DNA of 64,000 bases from Mitsuaria sp. 7 (GCF_001653795.1 NZ_CP011514.1:2519715-2583714); one strand, 5' to 3'; positions 1 to 9,525 are shown, counted from the first letter of the stretch. The notes: generated from the sequence alone by a model not told the origin. Program-made: numbers and translations.

Positions 1-908
1 CGCTGGACCTGGGATCGCAGCAGCTGCTGCGCTTCGGCGCGGGCAAGCAGCTGGCGCGGCCCAACCTGGACAACATGAAGGCCAGCCTGGACTTCCAGGT
101 GCAGAACGCCACGTCCGTCTCGCCCGCGCTGACGGGCTTCGCCGGCAATCCGAAACTCAAGCCCTACGAGGCCTGGGCGCTGGACCTCTCCTACGAGAAG
201 TACTTCGGCCGGCACGGCTACATCAGCACCGCGGTCTTCTACAAGAAGCTGGAGAACTACGTCATCAACGCGCCGCGCGGCTTCGACTTCGCGCCCTTCG
301 TCAGCGCCAACACGCCGCTGCCGACGACCGGTCCGTTCAAGGACTCGACGGTCGGCTTCCTGACCCAGCCGATGAACGGCCAGGGCGGCAACATGAAGGG
401 CGTCGAGGTTTCGGTCAACCTGCCGCTCAACATGCTGAGCAGCTGGCTGGACGGCTTCGGCACCTCGCTGAACTACTCGTACACCGACAGCTCGGTGCGC
501 CTGCCCACGTCCGGTTTCGTGACGCCGCAGAACGGCCCCGTCTTCAAGGACAGCGTGCCCGAGATCGGCCTGCCCGGCCTGTCCAAGCGGGTCGCCACGG
601 TGCGCCTGTACTACGAGAAGAACGGCTGGCAACTGGCCTGGGCGGCGCACCGCCGCTCCGATTTCATCGGCCAGATCCTGGACTACCGCAGCGACTCGCA
701 GTTCACCTTCATCAAGAGCGAGACCATCGTCGACATGCAGCTGGGCTACGAGTTCCAGACCGGCTGGCTCAAGGGACTGTCGGTGCTGCTGCAGGGGCAC
801 AACATGACCAACGCGCCGTTCCAGGAGTACACGACCGATCCGAATGTCGTCACCAACAAGGTCAAGTACGGCAAGACCTACCGGCTGGGGCTGAACTACA
901 AGTTCTGA
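1..908 (+). CDS. TonB-dependent receptor, C-terminal part (5' end outside window)
   Basis: The reading frame is open from base 3 and enters from the left edge, so only about the last 300 residues of an outer-membrane receptor are present. The segment around LRFGAGKQLARPNLDNM is typical of the late barrel of these receptors. The protein alternates short amphipathic strands with loops and ends in the aromatic residue of YRLGLNYKF, the outer-membrane insertion signal. Two alpha-glucan hydrolases follow on the same strand, so uptake of maltodextrin or a related oligosaccharide is the likely role. The substrate is inferred from context only. The plug domain and TonB box lie outside the window. Confidence 0.9.
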   Translation, partial: LDLGSQQLLRFGAGKQLARPNLDNMKASLDFQVQNATSVSPALTGFAGNPKLKPYEAWALDLSYEKYFGRHGYISTAVFYKKLENYVINAPRGFDFAPFVSANTPLPTTGPFKDSTVGFLTQPMNGQGGNMKGVEVSVNLPLNMLSSWLDGFGTSLNYSYTDSSVRLPTSGFVTPQNGPVFKDSVPEIGLPGLSKRVATVRLYYEKNGWQLAWAAHRRSDFIGQILDYRSDSQFTFIKSETIVDMQLGYEFQTGWLKGLSVLLQGHNMTNAPFQEYTTDPNVVTNKVKYGKTYRLGLNYKF

Positions 909-1083
909 TCCGGCAGACCCGTCAGGAACCCTTGTCCCGATGCCCGTTCACGAGCGTTCGGGATCAGGAACGTCTCCGTTGCCGCGCCCGGTGGCCTGAC
1001 CGTGCGTGTGTCCGGCTCCGCCGGGCGCGGCTCTTTTTATTCCCATGACCCGAACGTCCCTCGACGTTCAAGGCCGATCCGCG

Positions 1084-2595
1084 ATGTCTTCTGATTCCTT
1101 CGACGATCCCTTCAATCCGGCGACATCGCCGACGGCGGCTCCGGCGCCACTCGCCCCGATCGCGCGGCGGCGCTGGTTGCAGGCTGGTGCCGCGCTGCCG
1201 CTGGCGATGCTGGGCGGTGGGGCGTCCGCGTCTCCCGCCGCGGATCAGGCGATCGCGCCGCGGCGGGAGGCGTCGTCACCCGCCGGCGGCGATGCGCGCT
1301 ACGCGGCCAAGCCCTATGTCGAACTGCGCCATCCCGACTGGGCGCGCGACGCGACGATCTACCAGATCAACCTGCGCCAGTTCACGCCCGAAGGCACGCT
1401 GCGCGCCGCGCAGGCGCAGCTGCCGCGGCTGCAGGCGCTGGGGGTCGGCATCCTGTGGCTGATGCCCATCCATCCGATCGGCGAGCGCCAGCGCAAGGGC
1501 TCGCTCGGCAGCCCGTACGCGGTGAAGGACTTCCGCGCGGTGAACCCCGAGTTCGGCGACGCCGCGGACCTGCGCCGCTTCATCGACCGCGCGCATGCGC
1601 TGGGTCTGCGCGTGATCCTGGACTGGGTCGGCAACCACACCGCGTGGGACAACGTGCTGGTGGCGCAGCATCCCGAGTGGTATGCGCGGGACGCGGCCGG
1701 CCGCTTCCATCCCACGCCCTGGTACGACTGGGACGACATCATCGACCTCGACTACGACCAGCCCGGCCTGCGCCGCTACATGACCGAGGCGCTGGTGTAC
1801 TGGGTGAAGGAGTTCGGCGTCGACGGCTACCGCGTCGACGCGGCGGGGCTGGTGCCGCTGGACTTCTGGGAAGAGGCCGCGCGGCAGATGCGCGCGGTGA
1901 AGCCGGTGTTCCTGCTGGCGGAGTGGGAGGGACGCGACTTCCACGCGCGCGCCTTCGACGCGACCTATGCCTGGACCTGGTGGGACGCGCTGAAGCACAT
2001 CGTCGAGGGTCGGACCGACCTGGGGCCGCTGCTGACCTACTACGCGTGGGCGCGCAAGTTCTATCCGCGCGAGGCCTACCGGATGCTCTACACGACCAAC
2101 CACGACAAGAACGCGTGGGAGGGCACGGAGTTCGAGATCTTCGGCCCGGCGGTGGACGCGGTGACGGTGCTGTCCTTCGTCGGGGAAGGCATGCCGATGC
2201 TCTACAACGGGCAGGAGGCCGGGAACACGCGTCGGCTCGCGTTCTTCGAGCGCGATCCGATCGTGTGGCGCGACGACGCGCCGCAGGGCGTGCTGCTGAA
2301 GCGGCTGATCGCGCTGAAGCGCTCGCACCGCGCGCTGTGGAACGGCGAGGCCGGCGCGAGCATGGAGCCGCTGCGCAACGACGCACCGCGACAGGTGCTG
2401 AGCTTCACGCGCGGCGAAGGCGCGGGGCGGCTGGTCGCGCTCTTCAACTTCTCGGCACAGGCGCGCACGGTGACGATCGAAGGACCGGCCCTCGCAGGCC
2501 GCTATACCGATTTCATCGGCGGACAGCGCATCGACCTGAGCGCGAAGCAGTCGATCGATCTGCCGGCCTGGGGCTTCCGTGTCTTCGTTGCGTGA
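1084..2595 (+). CDS. GH13 alpha-amylase family glycoside hydrolase, exported
   Basis: 503 residues. The four GH13 signatures are present: region I DWVGNHT (D180), region II YRVDAA with the nucleophile D252, region III LAEWEG with acid/base E280, and region IV TNHD (D341). The N-terminus has RRRWLQAGAALPLAMLGG followed by an Ala-rich stretch, which looks like a Tat-type export signal. I chose the ATG at 1084; an ATG at 1045 and a GTG at 1006 are in frame but add low-complexity residues ahead of the signal. The enzyme should cleave alpha-1,4-glucans. The next gene starts inside its last 17 bases, which suggests translational coupling. Confidence 0.93.
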   Translation: MSSDSFDDPFNPATSPTAAPAPLAPIARRRWLQAGAALPLAMLGGGASASPAADQAIAPRREASSPAGGDARYAAKPYVELRHPDWARDATIYQINLRQFTPEGTLRAAQAQLPRLQALGVGILWLMPIHPIGERQRKGSLGSPYAVKDFRAVNPEFGDAADLRRFIDRAHALGLRVILDWVGNHTAWDNVLVAQHPEWYARDAAGRFHPTPWYDWDDIIDLDYDQPGLRRYMTEALVYWVKEFGVDGYRVDAAGLVPLDFWEEAARQMRAVKPVFLLAEWEGRDFHARAFDATYAWTWWDALKHIVEGRTDLGPLLTYYAWARKFYPREAYRMLYTTNHDKNAWEGTEFEIFGPAVDAVTVLSFVGEGMPMLYNGQEAGNTRRLAFFERDPIVWRDDAPQGVLLKRLIALKRSHRALWNGEAGASMEPLRNDAPRQVLSFTRGEGAGRLVALFNFSAQARTVTIEGPALAGRYTDFIGGQRIDLSAKQSIDLPAWGFRVFVA

Positions 2596-4765
2596 CCCCG
2601 CGCGGCGGCGTTGCGCGCTGGGGCTCGGTGCGATCGCGCTGATCGCAAGCGTCCCGGCATCGGCATCGTCCCAAACACAAGTCGAGACCCTGGATCGGCC
2701 GCAGCCGCAGCCGCAGCCGCAGCCACAACCGACTCCACCCCGCCCGCTTGCGGAGGTCGCCTCGCCCGACGGACGCCTGGTCATGCGCATTGCGAGCGAC
2801 AAGGACGGCCGGCTGAGCTACACGGTTGCCCATGCGGGACGGCCCGTGGTCAACGAATCGCGCCTCGGTCTGCTGCTGACGAATGCGGACCCACTCGATG
2901 GCGGCTTCGAAGCAGCGCGAGCCGTCGTCACTGAGCACGACGAAACCTGGGAGCAACCCTGGGGCGAGGACCGCATCCTGCGTGACCGTCACCGCGAACT
3001 GCGGCTCGATCTGCGCCAGCCGCGCCGCGGCCGCTCGATGACCTTGCGTGTGCGCGTGTTCGACGATGGCCTCGGCTTCCGCTACGAACTGCCTGCGCAG
3101 CGGGCTCTACCGGTGACGCGCATCGCTGATGAGCTCACCGAATTCGACATCGCCGAGCCGGCGCAGGCGTGGTGGTCCGCGGCCGGTGAACGGCTCGTGC
3201 TGGAGATGCCGGTGCAACACACGCCGTTGGTTGAGACCGGCCTTGCCAACACGCCGCTGACGATGCGCACAGCGAGCGGCTTGCACCTCGCCCTGCACGA
3301 GGCGGCCCTCGTCGACTACGCGACGATGTGGCTGCGCCGCGTCGATGGGCAGCGCCTGCGCGCGCAGCTGGCGCCCTCCGCCACAGGACCCGCAGTCGAG
3401 CGGCGCAGCGCCTTCGTCACGCCATGGCGCACGCTGCAGGTCAGCGAGACCGCGACGGGGCTGCTCGATTCGCGCCTCACCTTGCATCTCAACGAGCCGA
3501 ACCGGCTTGGCGACGTCGCCTGGTTCAAGCCCGGCAAGTTCGTCGGCATCTGGTGGGAGATGCACCTCGGCCGATCGACGTGGAACCCCGGACCGCGGCA
3601 GGGCGCGACGACGGCCAACGCGCGGCGCCACATCGACTTCGCCGCGGACAACGGCTTCGACGGCGTCCTCATCGAAGGATGGAATCGGGGCTGGGACTCG
3701 GACTGGCCCGGCAACGGCGCCAGCTTCGACTTCCTCCGACCCGTCCCGGGATTCGATCTGCGGCAGGTCGCGGCGTACGCCCGCGAGCGCGGCGTGCGAC
3801 TGGTCGGCCATCACGAGACCGGCGGCAACGTCGCGCACTACGAGCAGCAGATGGACCGTGCCTACGCGCTCTATGAGCAGCTCGGCGTCCGGGTCGTCAA
3901 GTCCGGCTACGTCGCCGACGTGGGCGCGGCGCGCTTCGCCGATGCGACGCGGACGGGCAAGCGTTCGAGCACGGGCTCAAGCACCGGCGCAGGCACGCAC
4001 CGCGGCTTCACCGAATCGCAAGAGGGCGTGCGCCATTTCCAGCACGCGGTCGAGCGCGCCGCGCGCCACCGCATCGCCGTCGACACGCACGAACCGGTGA
4101 AGGACACGGGCCTGCGCCGCACCTGGCCCAACTGGGTCACGCGCGAGGGTGCGCGCGGCCAGGAGTTCAACGCGTGGGGCGAGCCGATCAATGCGGTGGA
4201 CCACGAGGTCCGGCTGCTCTACACGCGGATGCTGTCCGGCCCGATGGACTTCACGCCGGGCGTGGTGAGCCTGGACGGATCGAACGGGCGTCACCTGCCG
4301 TCGACCGTGGCCAAGCAGCTCGCGCTGTACGTGGTGCTGTATTCGCCGCTGGTCATGGTCCCCGACCTGATCGAGCACTACGAGCGCGCGCCGGACGCAT
4401 TCGACTTCATCCGCCGCGTGCCCACGGACTGGGAACGCAGCCTCGCGCTGGCCGGCGAGGTCGGCCGTTATGCGGTGATCACCCGGCAGCAGCGCGGGTC
4501 GCGCGATTGGTACCTCGGCGCGATCGCCGACGCAGAGGCGCGCGAGACCGACATCGCCTTCGACTTCCTGCCGACCGGTCAGCGCTTCGCCGCGACGATC
4601 TGGCGCGACGGCGACGCGGCGGATCACCGCGACCTGCAGCGGCGCTTCGACCTCGTGGTCGAACAGCGCGAGGTCGCCTCGACGGACCGCCTGCGACTGC
4701 GCATCGCGCCGGGCGGCGGCTGGGCCGTGTGGCTGACGCCGCTGATGCCGCCGGGCGCCGCATGA
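2579..4765 (+). CDS. GH97 alpha-glucosidase (SusB-like)
   Basis: 728 residues. It starts with a Sec-type signal (RRRCALGLGAIALIASVPASA), then a Pro-Gln repeat encoded by CCGCAG units near 2697-2730, then the GH97 beta-sandwich and catalytic barrel. The motifs HHETGGNVAHYE (E413), DTHEPVKDTGLRRTWPN (E505) and GQEFNAWG (E529) match the acidic residues of the inverting SusB branch. GPMDFTPG is also typical of the family. About 23 residues are inserted between E413 and E505 relative to what I recall of SusB. The start is a GTG inside the end of the amylase gene; a TTG nine bases later is possible. Likely role: periplasmic release of glucose from maltodextrins. Confidence 0.9.
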   Translation: MSSLRDPARRRCALGLGAIALIASVPASASSQTQVETLDRPQPQPQPQPQPTPPRPLAEVASPDGRLVMRIASDKDGRLSYTVAHAGRPVVNESRLGLLLTNADPLDGGFEAARAVVTEHDETWEQPWGEDRILRDRHRELRLDLRQPRRGRSMTLRVRVFDDGLGFRYELPAQRALPVTRIADELTEFDIAEPAQAWWSAAGERLVLEMPVQHTPLVETGLANTPLTMRTASGLHLALHEAALVDYATMWLRRVDGQRLRAQLAPSATGPAVERRSAFVTPWRTLQVSETATGLLDSRLTLHLNEPNRLGDVAWFKPGKFVGIWWEMHLGRSTWNPGPRQGATTANARRHIDFAADNGFDGVLIEGWNRGWDSDWPGNGASFDFLRPVPGFDLRQVAAYARERGVRLVGHHETGGNVAHYEQQMDRAYALYEQLGVRVVKSGYVADVGAARFADATRTGKRSSTGSSTGAGTHRGFTESQEGVRHFQHAVERAARHRIAVDTHEPVKDTGLRRTWPNWVTREGARGQEFNAWGEPINAVDHEVRLLYTRMLSGPMDFTPGVVSLDGSNGRHLPSTVAKQLALYVVLYSPLVMVPDLIEHYERAPDAFDFIRRVPTDWERSLALAGEVGRYAVITRQQRGSRDWYLGAIADAEARETDIAFDFLPTGQRFAATIWRDGDAADHRDLQRRFDLVVEQREVASTDRLRLRIAPGGGWAVWLTPLMPPGAA

Positions 4766-5829
4766 GCGCCATCACGCCGTGGCCCGCGCTGCTGGCCGTC
4801 GAAGACGGCCGGAGCCTCGTGACCGCGCATCGGCACGGGGACGGCCGTCTGGTCCACCGCGCCCGCTGGGAAGCGGGCTCGCCCGCCGCCATCAAGCGTG
4901 CGCTCGCGTTGGCGCTGGTCATGGGACTTCAGGCGCCTCGGCATGCCGTGTTCATCAGCGATGCGAAGGAGGCCTCGGATGCGGGTGTGCTGGACGGCTG
5001 GCGTCGCTCGCTCGGCTTGAGCACCTTGCGCGGACTGTCGGAACGCGATGCGCTCAGCCATGCTTTGACCCGGGAAACTGGCGCAGCAACGGGGACAGAC
5101 GCCCTGCTCTGCCGCTGGCTGCCTCAGACGGCCGCGTCCGTTGAAGCAGGAGCCTCGCGTGTGGCGCTGGTCGTGTCCGTCGGCGCGCCGGAAGCGGCGC
5201 TTCTGGCGCTGCTGCATCATCCGGTTGCGCCGCTCGACGAACACGTTCCGGCAGTGCTGCAACGCATCGGCCCATCGCTCTCGAGCGAAGACATGCCACA
5301 CGCAGCACAGGCGCTGGCAACACTGTGCGGTCTGGCAGCGCTCGCCGGCGTCCGGCGTCTGCTGTTTCAACGCATGCCCGACGCGCTGCGCATCGCCGTG
5401 TCGACACCGCATTGGCAGGCGATGGTGGCTCGCCTCCTCGATGGACGTATGGCACCGCCGCTCATCGTTGAAGACATCGATCGCGCCGACATCGATGGCG
5501 GAGGTGCCGCGACCTGGCTCCTGACCGGCGCGGGAGAGATGCTCCGTGCCGACTGGCAAGCGCGGGAGCGCGCCCATGCCATCCCGGTGCTGTCGCTGGT
5601 CCGCGAGCGCTATGACGCCCTGCCCCGCACCGAGCGCCGCGTGGCGGACCTGATCCTCGCCGACGCGGATGCCGCGCTGCGCACGGCCACGGCGGAACTC
5701 GCGCGGCTCGCGGAGGTCAGCCAGCCGCAGGTGATCCGCTTCTGCCGGAGCCTGGGCTTCGACGGCGTCACGGACTTCCGCAGGGAGCTGGCCGGCAGCC
5801 TCGCGTTGGGGGCATTCGCAGGCAAATGA
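4762..5829 (+). CDS. RpiR/HexR-type regulator with a degenerate glucokinase-like front and no SIS domain
   Basis: 355 residues, overlapping the GH97 stop by ATGA. The end (about 275-350) is an RpiR helix-turn-helix: LPRTERRVADLIL followed by LAEVSQPQVIRFCRSLGF. In Burkholderiales, glucokinase is often fused in front of such a domain. Here about 270 residues precede it with only a faint glucokinase outline (LLAVEDGRSL at the start, ALATLCGLAALAGVRRLLF in the middle, then DGRMAPPLIVEDID). The phosphate-binding DIGGTN motif is not recognisable. The sugar-phosphate-binding SIS domain that normally follows the helix-turn-helix is absent. It probably controls the upstream hydrolases. The glucokinase origin is inference. 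Confidence 0.8.
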   Translation: MSAITPWPALLAVEDGRSLVTAHRHGDGRLVHRARWEAGSPAAIKRALALALVMGLQAPRHAVFISDAKEASDAGVLDGWRRSLGLSTLRGLSERDALSHALTRETGAATGTDALLCRWLPQTAASVEAGASRVALVVSVGAPEAALLALLHHPVAPLDEHVPAVLQRIGPSLSSEDMPHAAQALATLCGLAALAGVRRLLFQRMPDALRIAVSTPHWQAMVARLLDGRMAPPLIVEDIDRADIDGGGAATWLLTGAGEMLRADWQARERAHAIPVLSLVRERYDALPRTERRVADLILADADAALRTATAELARLAEVSQPQVIRFCRSLGFDGVTDFRRELAGSLALGAFAGK

Positions 5830-5868
5830 TCTTCGCTTCCACGAATTCTATATTTCCACTATTATCAA
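5830..5868 (+). promoter_or_regulatory. A/T-rich promoter/operator region of the ars operon
   Basis: A short A/T-rich stretch (TTCTATATTTCC and ATTATCAAATG) stands out from the GC-rich surroundings and directly precedes arsR. ArsR repressors usually bind over their own promoter, so this is the likely autoregulatory site. No exact operator can be defined by eye. Confidence 0.45.
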
Positions 5869-6210
5869 ATGATGGAAGAACTCGACGTCGTTCGCGCCCT
5901 GGGCGCGCTTGCACAGCCTCTGCGCCTGCAGATATTCCGCGCGCTGGTCGTCGTCGGTGAGCCCGGCCTGACGCCGGGTGCGATCCAGGAGGGGTTGGGG
6001 GTGCCGGCCGCCACGCTGTCGTTCCACCTCAAGGAACTGGTGGCCTCCGGCCTCGTGACGCAGGAGCGGTCCAGCCGCAACCTCATCTACCGCGCCGCCT
6101 ACGCCCGCATGAACGCGGTGATCGGCTATCTCACGGAGAACTGCTGCCAGGGCGCCGCCTGCGCGGCGACGCCGACATCGACGTCGGCACCAGCCGGCTG
6201 CGACTGCTGA
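5869..6210 (+). CDS. arsR: ArsR-family arsenic-responsive repressor
   Basis: 113 residues with the winged-helix fold of ArsR proteins: LGALAQPLRLQIFRAL, then the recognition region VPAATLSFHLKELVASGLV and the wing QERSSRNLIYRA. The C-terminal tail carries a cysteine group (NCCQGAAC and CDC) that could bind trivalent arsenic, as in ArsR types whose sensor cysteines lie outside the DNA-binding helix. It is the first gene of arsR-arsC-acr3-arsH and probably represses the operon until arsenite binds. ATG occurs at both 5869 and 5872; the first is given. Confidence 0.92.
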   Translation: MMEELDVVRALGALAQPLRLQIFRALVVVGEPGLTPGAIQEGLGVPAATLSFHLKELVASGLVTQERSSRNLIYRAAYARMNAVIGYLTENCCQGAACAATPTSTSAPAGCDC

Positions 6211-6241
6211 CGACACCCGGAACATCGAGGCCTGCCGATCC

Positions 6242-6730
6242 ATGACGACCAACGTGCTCATCCTGTGCACCCACAACTCGGCGCGGAGCGTGCTGGGCGA
6301 GGGCATGCTGAACCACTGGGCGCAGCGCCTGGGCAAGGACATCCGGGCCTTCAGCGCGGGCAGCGCGCCGAGCGGCCGCGTCAACCCGCATGCGCTGAAG
6401 GCGCTCGGCGACGCAGGCATCGACACGAGCGCCTGTCGCAGCAAGAGCTGGGACGAGTTCGTCGCCGACGACGCGCCCGAGATGCGCGTCGTCATCACCG
6501 TCTGCGACAGCGCCGCCGCGGAGCAGTGCCCCTACTGGCCCGGGAGTCCGGTGAAGGTCCATTGGGGCTACGCCGATCCGTCGAACGCGCTCGAAGCCGA
6601 CAGGCCGCGGGCCTTCGAGCTGACCCGCCAGGCCATCGGCTACCGGATGCTCCAGCTTGCGCAACTGCCGTTGGCATCGATGAACAACGCCGAGCTCCGG
6701 CAAGCGTTGGATGCCATCTCCAGGTCCTGA
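6242..6730 (+). CDS. arsC: Arsenate reductase, low-molecular-weight phosphatase type
   Basis: 162 residues. The phosphate-binding loop CTHNSARS lies near residue 10 and carries the nucleophilic cysteine and the Arg-Ser pair of this class. VCDSAAAEQCPYWPG further on supplies the additional cysteines of the redox relay. The protein reduces arsenate to arsenite for export by the next gene. It belongs to the low-molecular-weight tyrosine-phosphatase family and not to the unrelated glutaredoxin-linked R773 fold. Its stop is one base before the ATG chosen for acr3, as expected in a compact operon. Confidence 0.93.
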   Translation: MTTNVLILCTHNSARSVLGEGMLNHWAQRLGKDIRAFSAGSAPSGRVNPHALKALGDAGIDTSACRSKSWDEFVADDAPEMRVVITVCDSAAAEQCPYWPGSPVKVHWGYADPSNALEADRPRAFELTRQAIGYRMLQLAQLPLASMNNAELRQALDAISRS

Positions 6731-6731
6731 C

Positions 6732-7811
6732 ATGTCCGCCGCAACACACGACCCCGCCGTCGGCGCCGCGAAGCCGGCGATCAACTTCTTCGAGCGCACT
6801 CTGAGCGTCTGGGTTGCCCTGTGCATCGTCATCGGCGTCGCGCTCGGGCAGTTCCTTCCCGGTGTTTTCAATGCCATCGCCGCCTTCGAAGTCGCGCAGG
6901 TGAACCTGCCCGTCGGCCTGCTCATCTGGGTGATGATCGTCCCGATGCTGCTGAAGATCGACTTCGCAGCGCTCGGCCAGGTCAAGGCGCATGCCCGGGG
7001 CATAGGCGTGACGCTGTTCATCAACTGGGCGGTGAAGCCCTTCTCCATGGCGCTGCTGGGCTGGATCTTCGTGCGGCACCTGTTCGCCGGCTGGCTGCCG
7101 GCCGACCAGCTCGACAGCTACATCGCAGGGCTCATCCTGCTGGCCGCGGCCCCGTGCACCGCGATGGTCTTCGTGTGGAGCCAGCTCTGCAAGGGCGACC
7201 CGTACTTCACGCTGTCCCAGGTGGCGCTCAACGACGCGATCATGATCGTCGCCTTCGCGCCTATCGTCGCGCTGCTGCTGGGCCTGTCCTCGATCACGGT
7301 GCCGTGGGACACGCTGATGACCTCGGTCGGCCTGTACATCGTCGTGCCCGTCATCCTGTCCCAGCTGTGGCGCAGGCAGCTGCTCAAGCGCGGGACCGAT
7401 CACTTCCAGGCGGTCGCCGCCAGGCTCGGACCGCTGTCGATCACGGCGCTGCTGCTGACGCTCGTCCTGCTGTTCGCCTTCCAGGGCGATCGCATCATCG
7501 ATCAGCCGCTGGTCATCGCCCTGCTCGCCGTGCCCATCCTCATCCAGGTCGTCCTGAACTCAGGGCTGGCGTATTGGCTCAACCGCCGGATGGGCGTGCA
7601 GCACTGCGTCGCAGGTCCCTCGGCGCTGATCGGCGCGAGCAACTTCTTCGAGCTGGCCGTGGCCACCGCGATCAGTCTGTTCGGCTTCCATTCCGGCGCC
7701 GCGCTGGCCACCGTGGTGGGCGTGCTGATCGAAGTGCCGGTGATGCTGGCGGTGGTCGCCATCGTGAACCGCTCGCAAGACTGGTACGAACAAGGAGCGC
7801 AACGTGCTTGA
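6732..7811 (+). CDS. acr3: Arsenite efflux permease, ACR3 family
   Basis: 359 residues with about ten hydrophobic segments. It opens with [22 protein letters not shown], the typical ACR3 start, and has the conserved cysteine segment [14 protein letters not shown] and the late motif [18 protein letters not shown]. It exports arsenite across the inner membrane using the proton-motive force. The ATG at 6732 follows the arsC stop directly; an in-frame ATG at 6711 inside arsC is the alternative. The end overlaps arsH by eight bases. Confidence 0.94.
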   Translation: MSAATHDPAVGAAKPAINFFERTLSVWVALCIVIGVALGQFLPGVFNAIAAFEVAQVNLPVGLLIWVMIVPMLLKIDFAALGQVKAHARGIGVTLFINWAVKPFSMALLGWIFVRHLFAGWLPADQLDSYIAGLILLAAAPCTAMVFVWSQLCKGDPYFTLSQVALNDAIMIVAFAPIVALLLGLSSITVPWDTLMTSVGLYIVVPVILSQLWRRQLLKRGTDHFQAVAARLGPLSITALLLTLVLLFAFQGDRIIDQPLVIALLAVPILIQVVLNSGLAYWLNRRMGVQHCVAGPSALIGASNFFELAVATAISLFGFHSGAALATVVGVLIEVPVMLAVVAIVNRSQDWYEQGAQRA

Positions 7812-8526
7812 CCTGGACCCGACCTTCCCGGCGCTGCAGTCGGACCTCTTCGATGTGCCGGATCAGGAACGCCTGACCGTGCGCGAGCCGTCGGCGCATC
7901 GTCCGCGCTTCCTGCTGCTGTACGGCTCCTTGCGCACCCGGTCCTACAGCCGGCTCCTGAGCTTCGAGGCGGCCCGCCTGCTCGAAGCCATGGGCGGCGA
8001 GGTGAAGATCTTCGACCCGTCCGGTCTGCCGCTGCCGGACGACGCGGCGGACACGCATCCCAAGGTCCAGGAGCTGCGCCAGCTGGCCGCCTGGGCAGAA
8101 GGCATGGTGTGGTGCTCCCCCGAGCGCCACGGCGCGATGACCGGCGTGATGAAGGCGCAGATCGACTGGATCCCGCTCATCTCCGGCGCCGTGCGGCCGA
8201 CGCAGGGCAAGACGCTGGCGGTGATGCAGGTGTCGGGCGGCTCGCAGAGCTTCAACGCGGTGAACCAGATGCGCGTGCTCGGCCGATGGATGCGCATGCT
8301 GACCATCCCGAACCAGTCGTCGGTGGCCAAGGCCTTCGCCGAGTTCACCGAAGAGGGCCGCATGAAGCCGTCCTCGTACTACGACCGCGTGGTCGACGTG
8401 ATGGAAGAGCTGTTCAAGTTCACGCTGCTGACGCGCGACCTGGGCGACTACCTCGTCGATCGGTACAGCGAGCGCAAGGAAACGGCGGAGAAGCTGTCGG
8501 AGCGGGTCAACCAAGGCGCGATCTGA
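7804..8526 (+). CDS. arsH: ArsH, NADPH-dependent FMN reductase / organoarsenical oxidase
   Basis: 240 residues, GTG start inside the end of acr3. The flavodoxin-like segment [25 protein letters not shown] and the stretch [22 protein letters not shown] are diagnostic of ArsH. Members oxidise trivalent methylated or aromatic arsenicals and also reduce quinones or azo dyes. As last gene of the operon it extends resistance beyond inorganic arsenic. The 26 bases to the convergent LysR gene contain no obvious terminator. Confidence 0.93.
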   Translation: MLDLDPTFPALQSDLFDVPDQERLTVREPSAHRPRFLLLYGSLRTRSYSRLLSFEAARLLEAMGGEVKIFDPSGLPLPDDAADTHPKVQELRQLAAWAEGMVWCSPERHGAMTGVMKAQIDWIPLISGAVRPTQGKTLAVMQVSGGSQSFNAVNQMRVLGRWMRMLTIPNQSSVAKAFAEFTEEGRMKPSSYYDRVVDVMEELFKFTLLTRDLGDYLVDRYSERKETAEKLSERVNQGAI

Positions 8527-8552
8527 GTCCCTGGCCGCGGGGCAATTTCACT

Positions 8553-9467
8553 TCACTTCGCAGCCGCTCGCTTCACTGCCGCCAGCTTCGGCTTCATCGC
8601 CCCGACGGTCTTGCGCAGATGCTCCACCACATGCTGCGCGCGCGCCGACAGCGGCCATTCGGCGCGGTGGATCAGCCACAGCGTGTCCACCACCGGTGAG
8701 CCGCAATCGAGCACGCGGATCTCGTCCTGGCGAGGGAACGCACGACGCGCGTGCTGCGTCAGCACGGTGAACCCGAGGCCTCTCGCCACCGGCTCCAACA
8801 GCAGACCGATCTGGTTGCTGAAGCCACGCACCGGCAGGTCGCGCACACCCGCCGAACCGGGGAAGTGCCGGCTCAGCAGGCGGCCTGCCATGGCCTGCCC
8901 ATCGGGGTGGTCGATGAAGCCGATGCGGCGCAGATCGTCCCACTGCTGGACCTTCTCCGCCGCCGGGAACACCAGTTCCAGCGGTTCTTCCAGGAACGCA
9001 CAGCTCGCGAGCCGGGCGTCGTCCGGTCTCAGCGTCACGAGGCCCAGTTCATAGCGGTTGTCCAGCACCGCCTGCAGCACGTCGGGATCGGGCGCGAAGC
9101 GATGCCGCACCACCAGCCCCGGTCGCTGCGCCTGCAGGTCCAGCAGATGCGGATACACGAACAGCCCGATGCCGCCCGGCGTGATCATGCCGACCTCGCC
9201 CTGGCACGCGTCCTCGTCGGCCAGCCGGCCGCGCAGGCGCTGGTCGGCCTCGTCCAGCTCGCGCCAGTAGTCCAGCGTCGCCTTGCCGGCGGGCGTCAGC
9301 TCGATGGCGCGCGGGCGGCGGATCAGCAGCGGTCCCAGCGAGTCCTCCAGATGCCGCACGTGCTGGCTCACCGCCGCCTGGGTCAGGTCCAGCGCCTCGG
9401 CGGCGCGCGTGAAGCTGCCCAGCCGCGCCAGGGTGGCGAAGCTCCGCAGCCATTGGGGATTCAGCAT
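8553..9467 (-). CDS. LysR-type transcriptional regulator
   Basis: 304 residues. The N-terminal 60 residues form the LysR winged helix (WLRSFATLARLGSFTRAAEALDLTQAAVSQHVRHLEDSLG), followed by an effector-binding domain. The gene is divergent from the flavin oxidoreductase at 9656, the usual layout when a LysR protein controls its neighbour. Arsenic genes are convergent on the other side and unlikely targets. The effector is unknown. Confidence 0.92.
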   Translation of the reverse strand: MLNPQWLRSFATLARLGSFTRAAEALDLTQAAVSQHVRHLEDSLGPLLIRRPRAIELTPAGKATLDYWRELDEADQRLRGRLADEDACQGEVGMITPGGIGLFVYPHLLDLQAQRPGLVVRHRFAPDPDVLQAVLDNRYELGLVTLRPDDARLASCAFLEEPLELVFPAAEKVQQWDDLRRIGFIDHPDGQAMAGRLLSRHFPGSAGVRDLPVRGFSNQIGLLLEPVARGLGFTVLTQHARRAFPRQDEIRVLDCGSPVVDTLWLIHRAEWPLSARAQHVVEHLRKTVGAMKPKLAAVKRAAAK

Positions 9468-9510
9468 CGTGGGCTCAACTCGAACATAGGGACTTGAACA
9501 TAAGGAAGTG

Positions 9511-9525
9511 TTATCGCGGCAATAA
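9511..9525. promoter_or_regulatory. Candidate LysR operator between divergent genes
   Basis: TTAT-N7-ATAA forms a short inverted repeat that includes the T-N11-A pattern typical of LysR-family sites. It lies 44 bases upstream of the lysR start and 131 bases upstream of the oxidoreductase. Assigned from position and symmetry only. Confidence 0.4.

Noticed and set aside
908-1005. TCCCGA/TCGGGA inverted repeat after the first receptor gene
   Set aside because: Only six base pairs with a 17-base loop and no T-run; too weak to call a terminator.
1276-2802. Long minus-strand open frame opposite the amylase gene
   Set aside because: Arg/His/Val-rich shadow without domains; the plus strand carries clear GH13 motifs.
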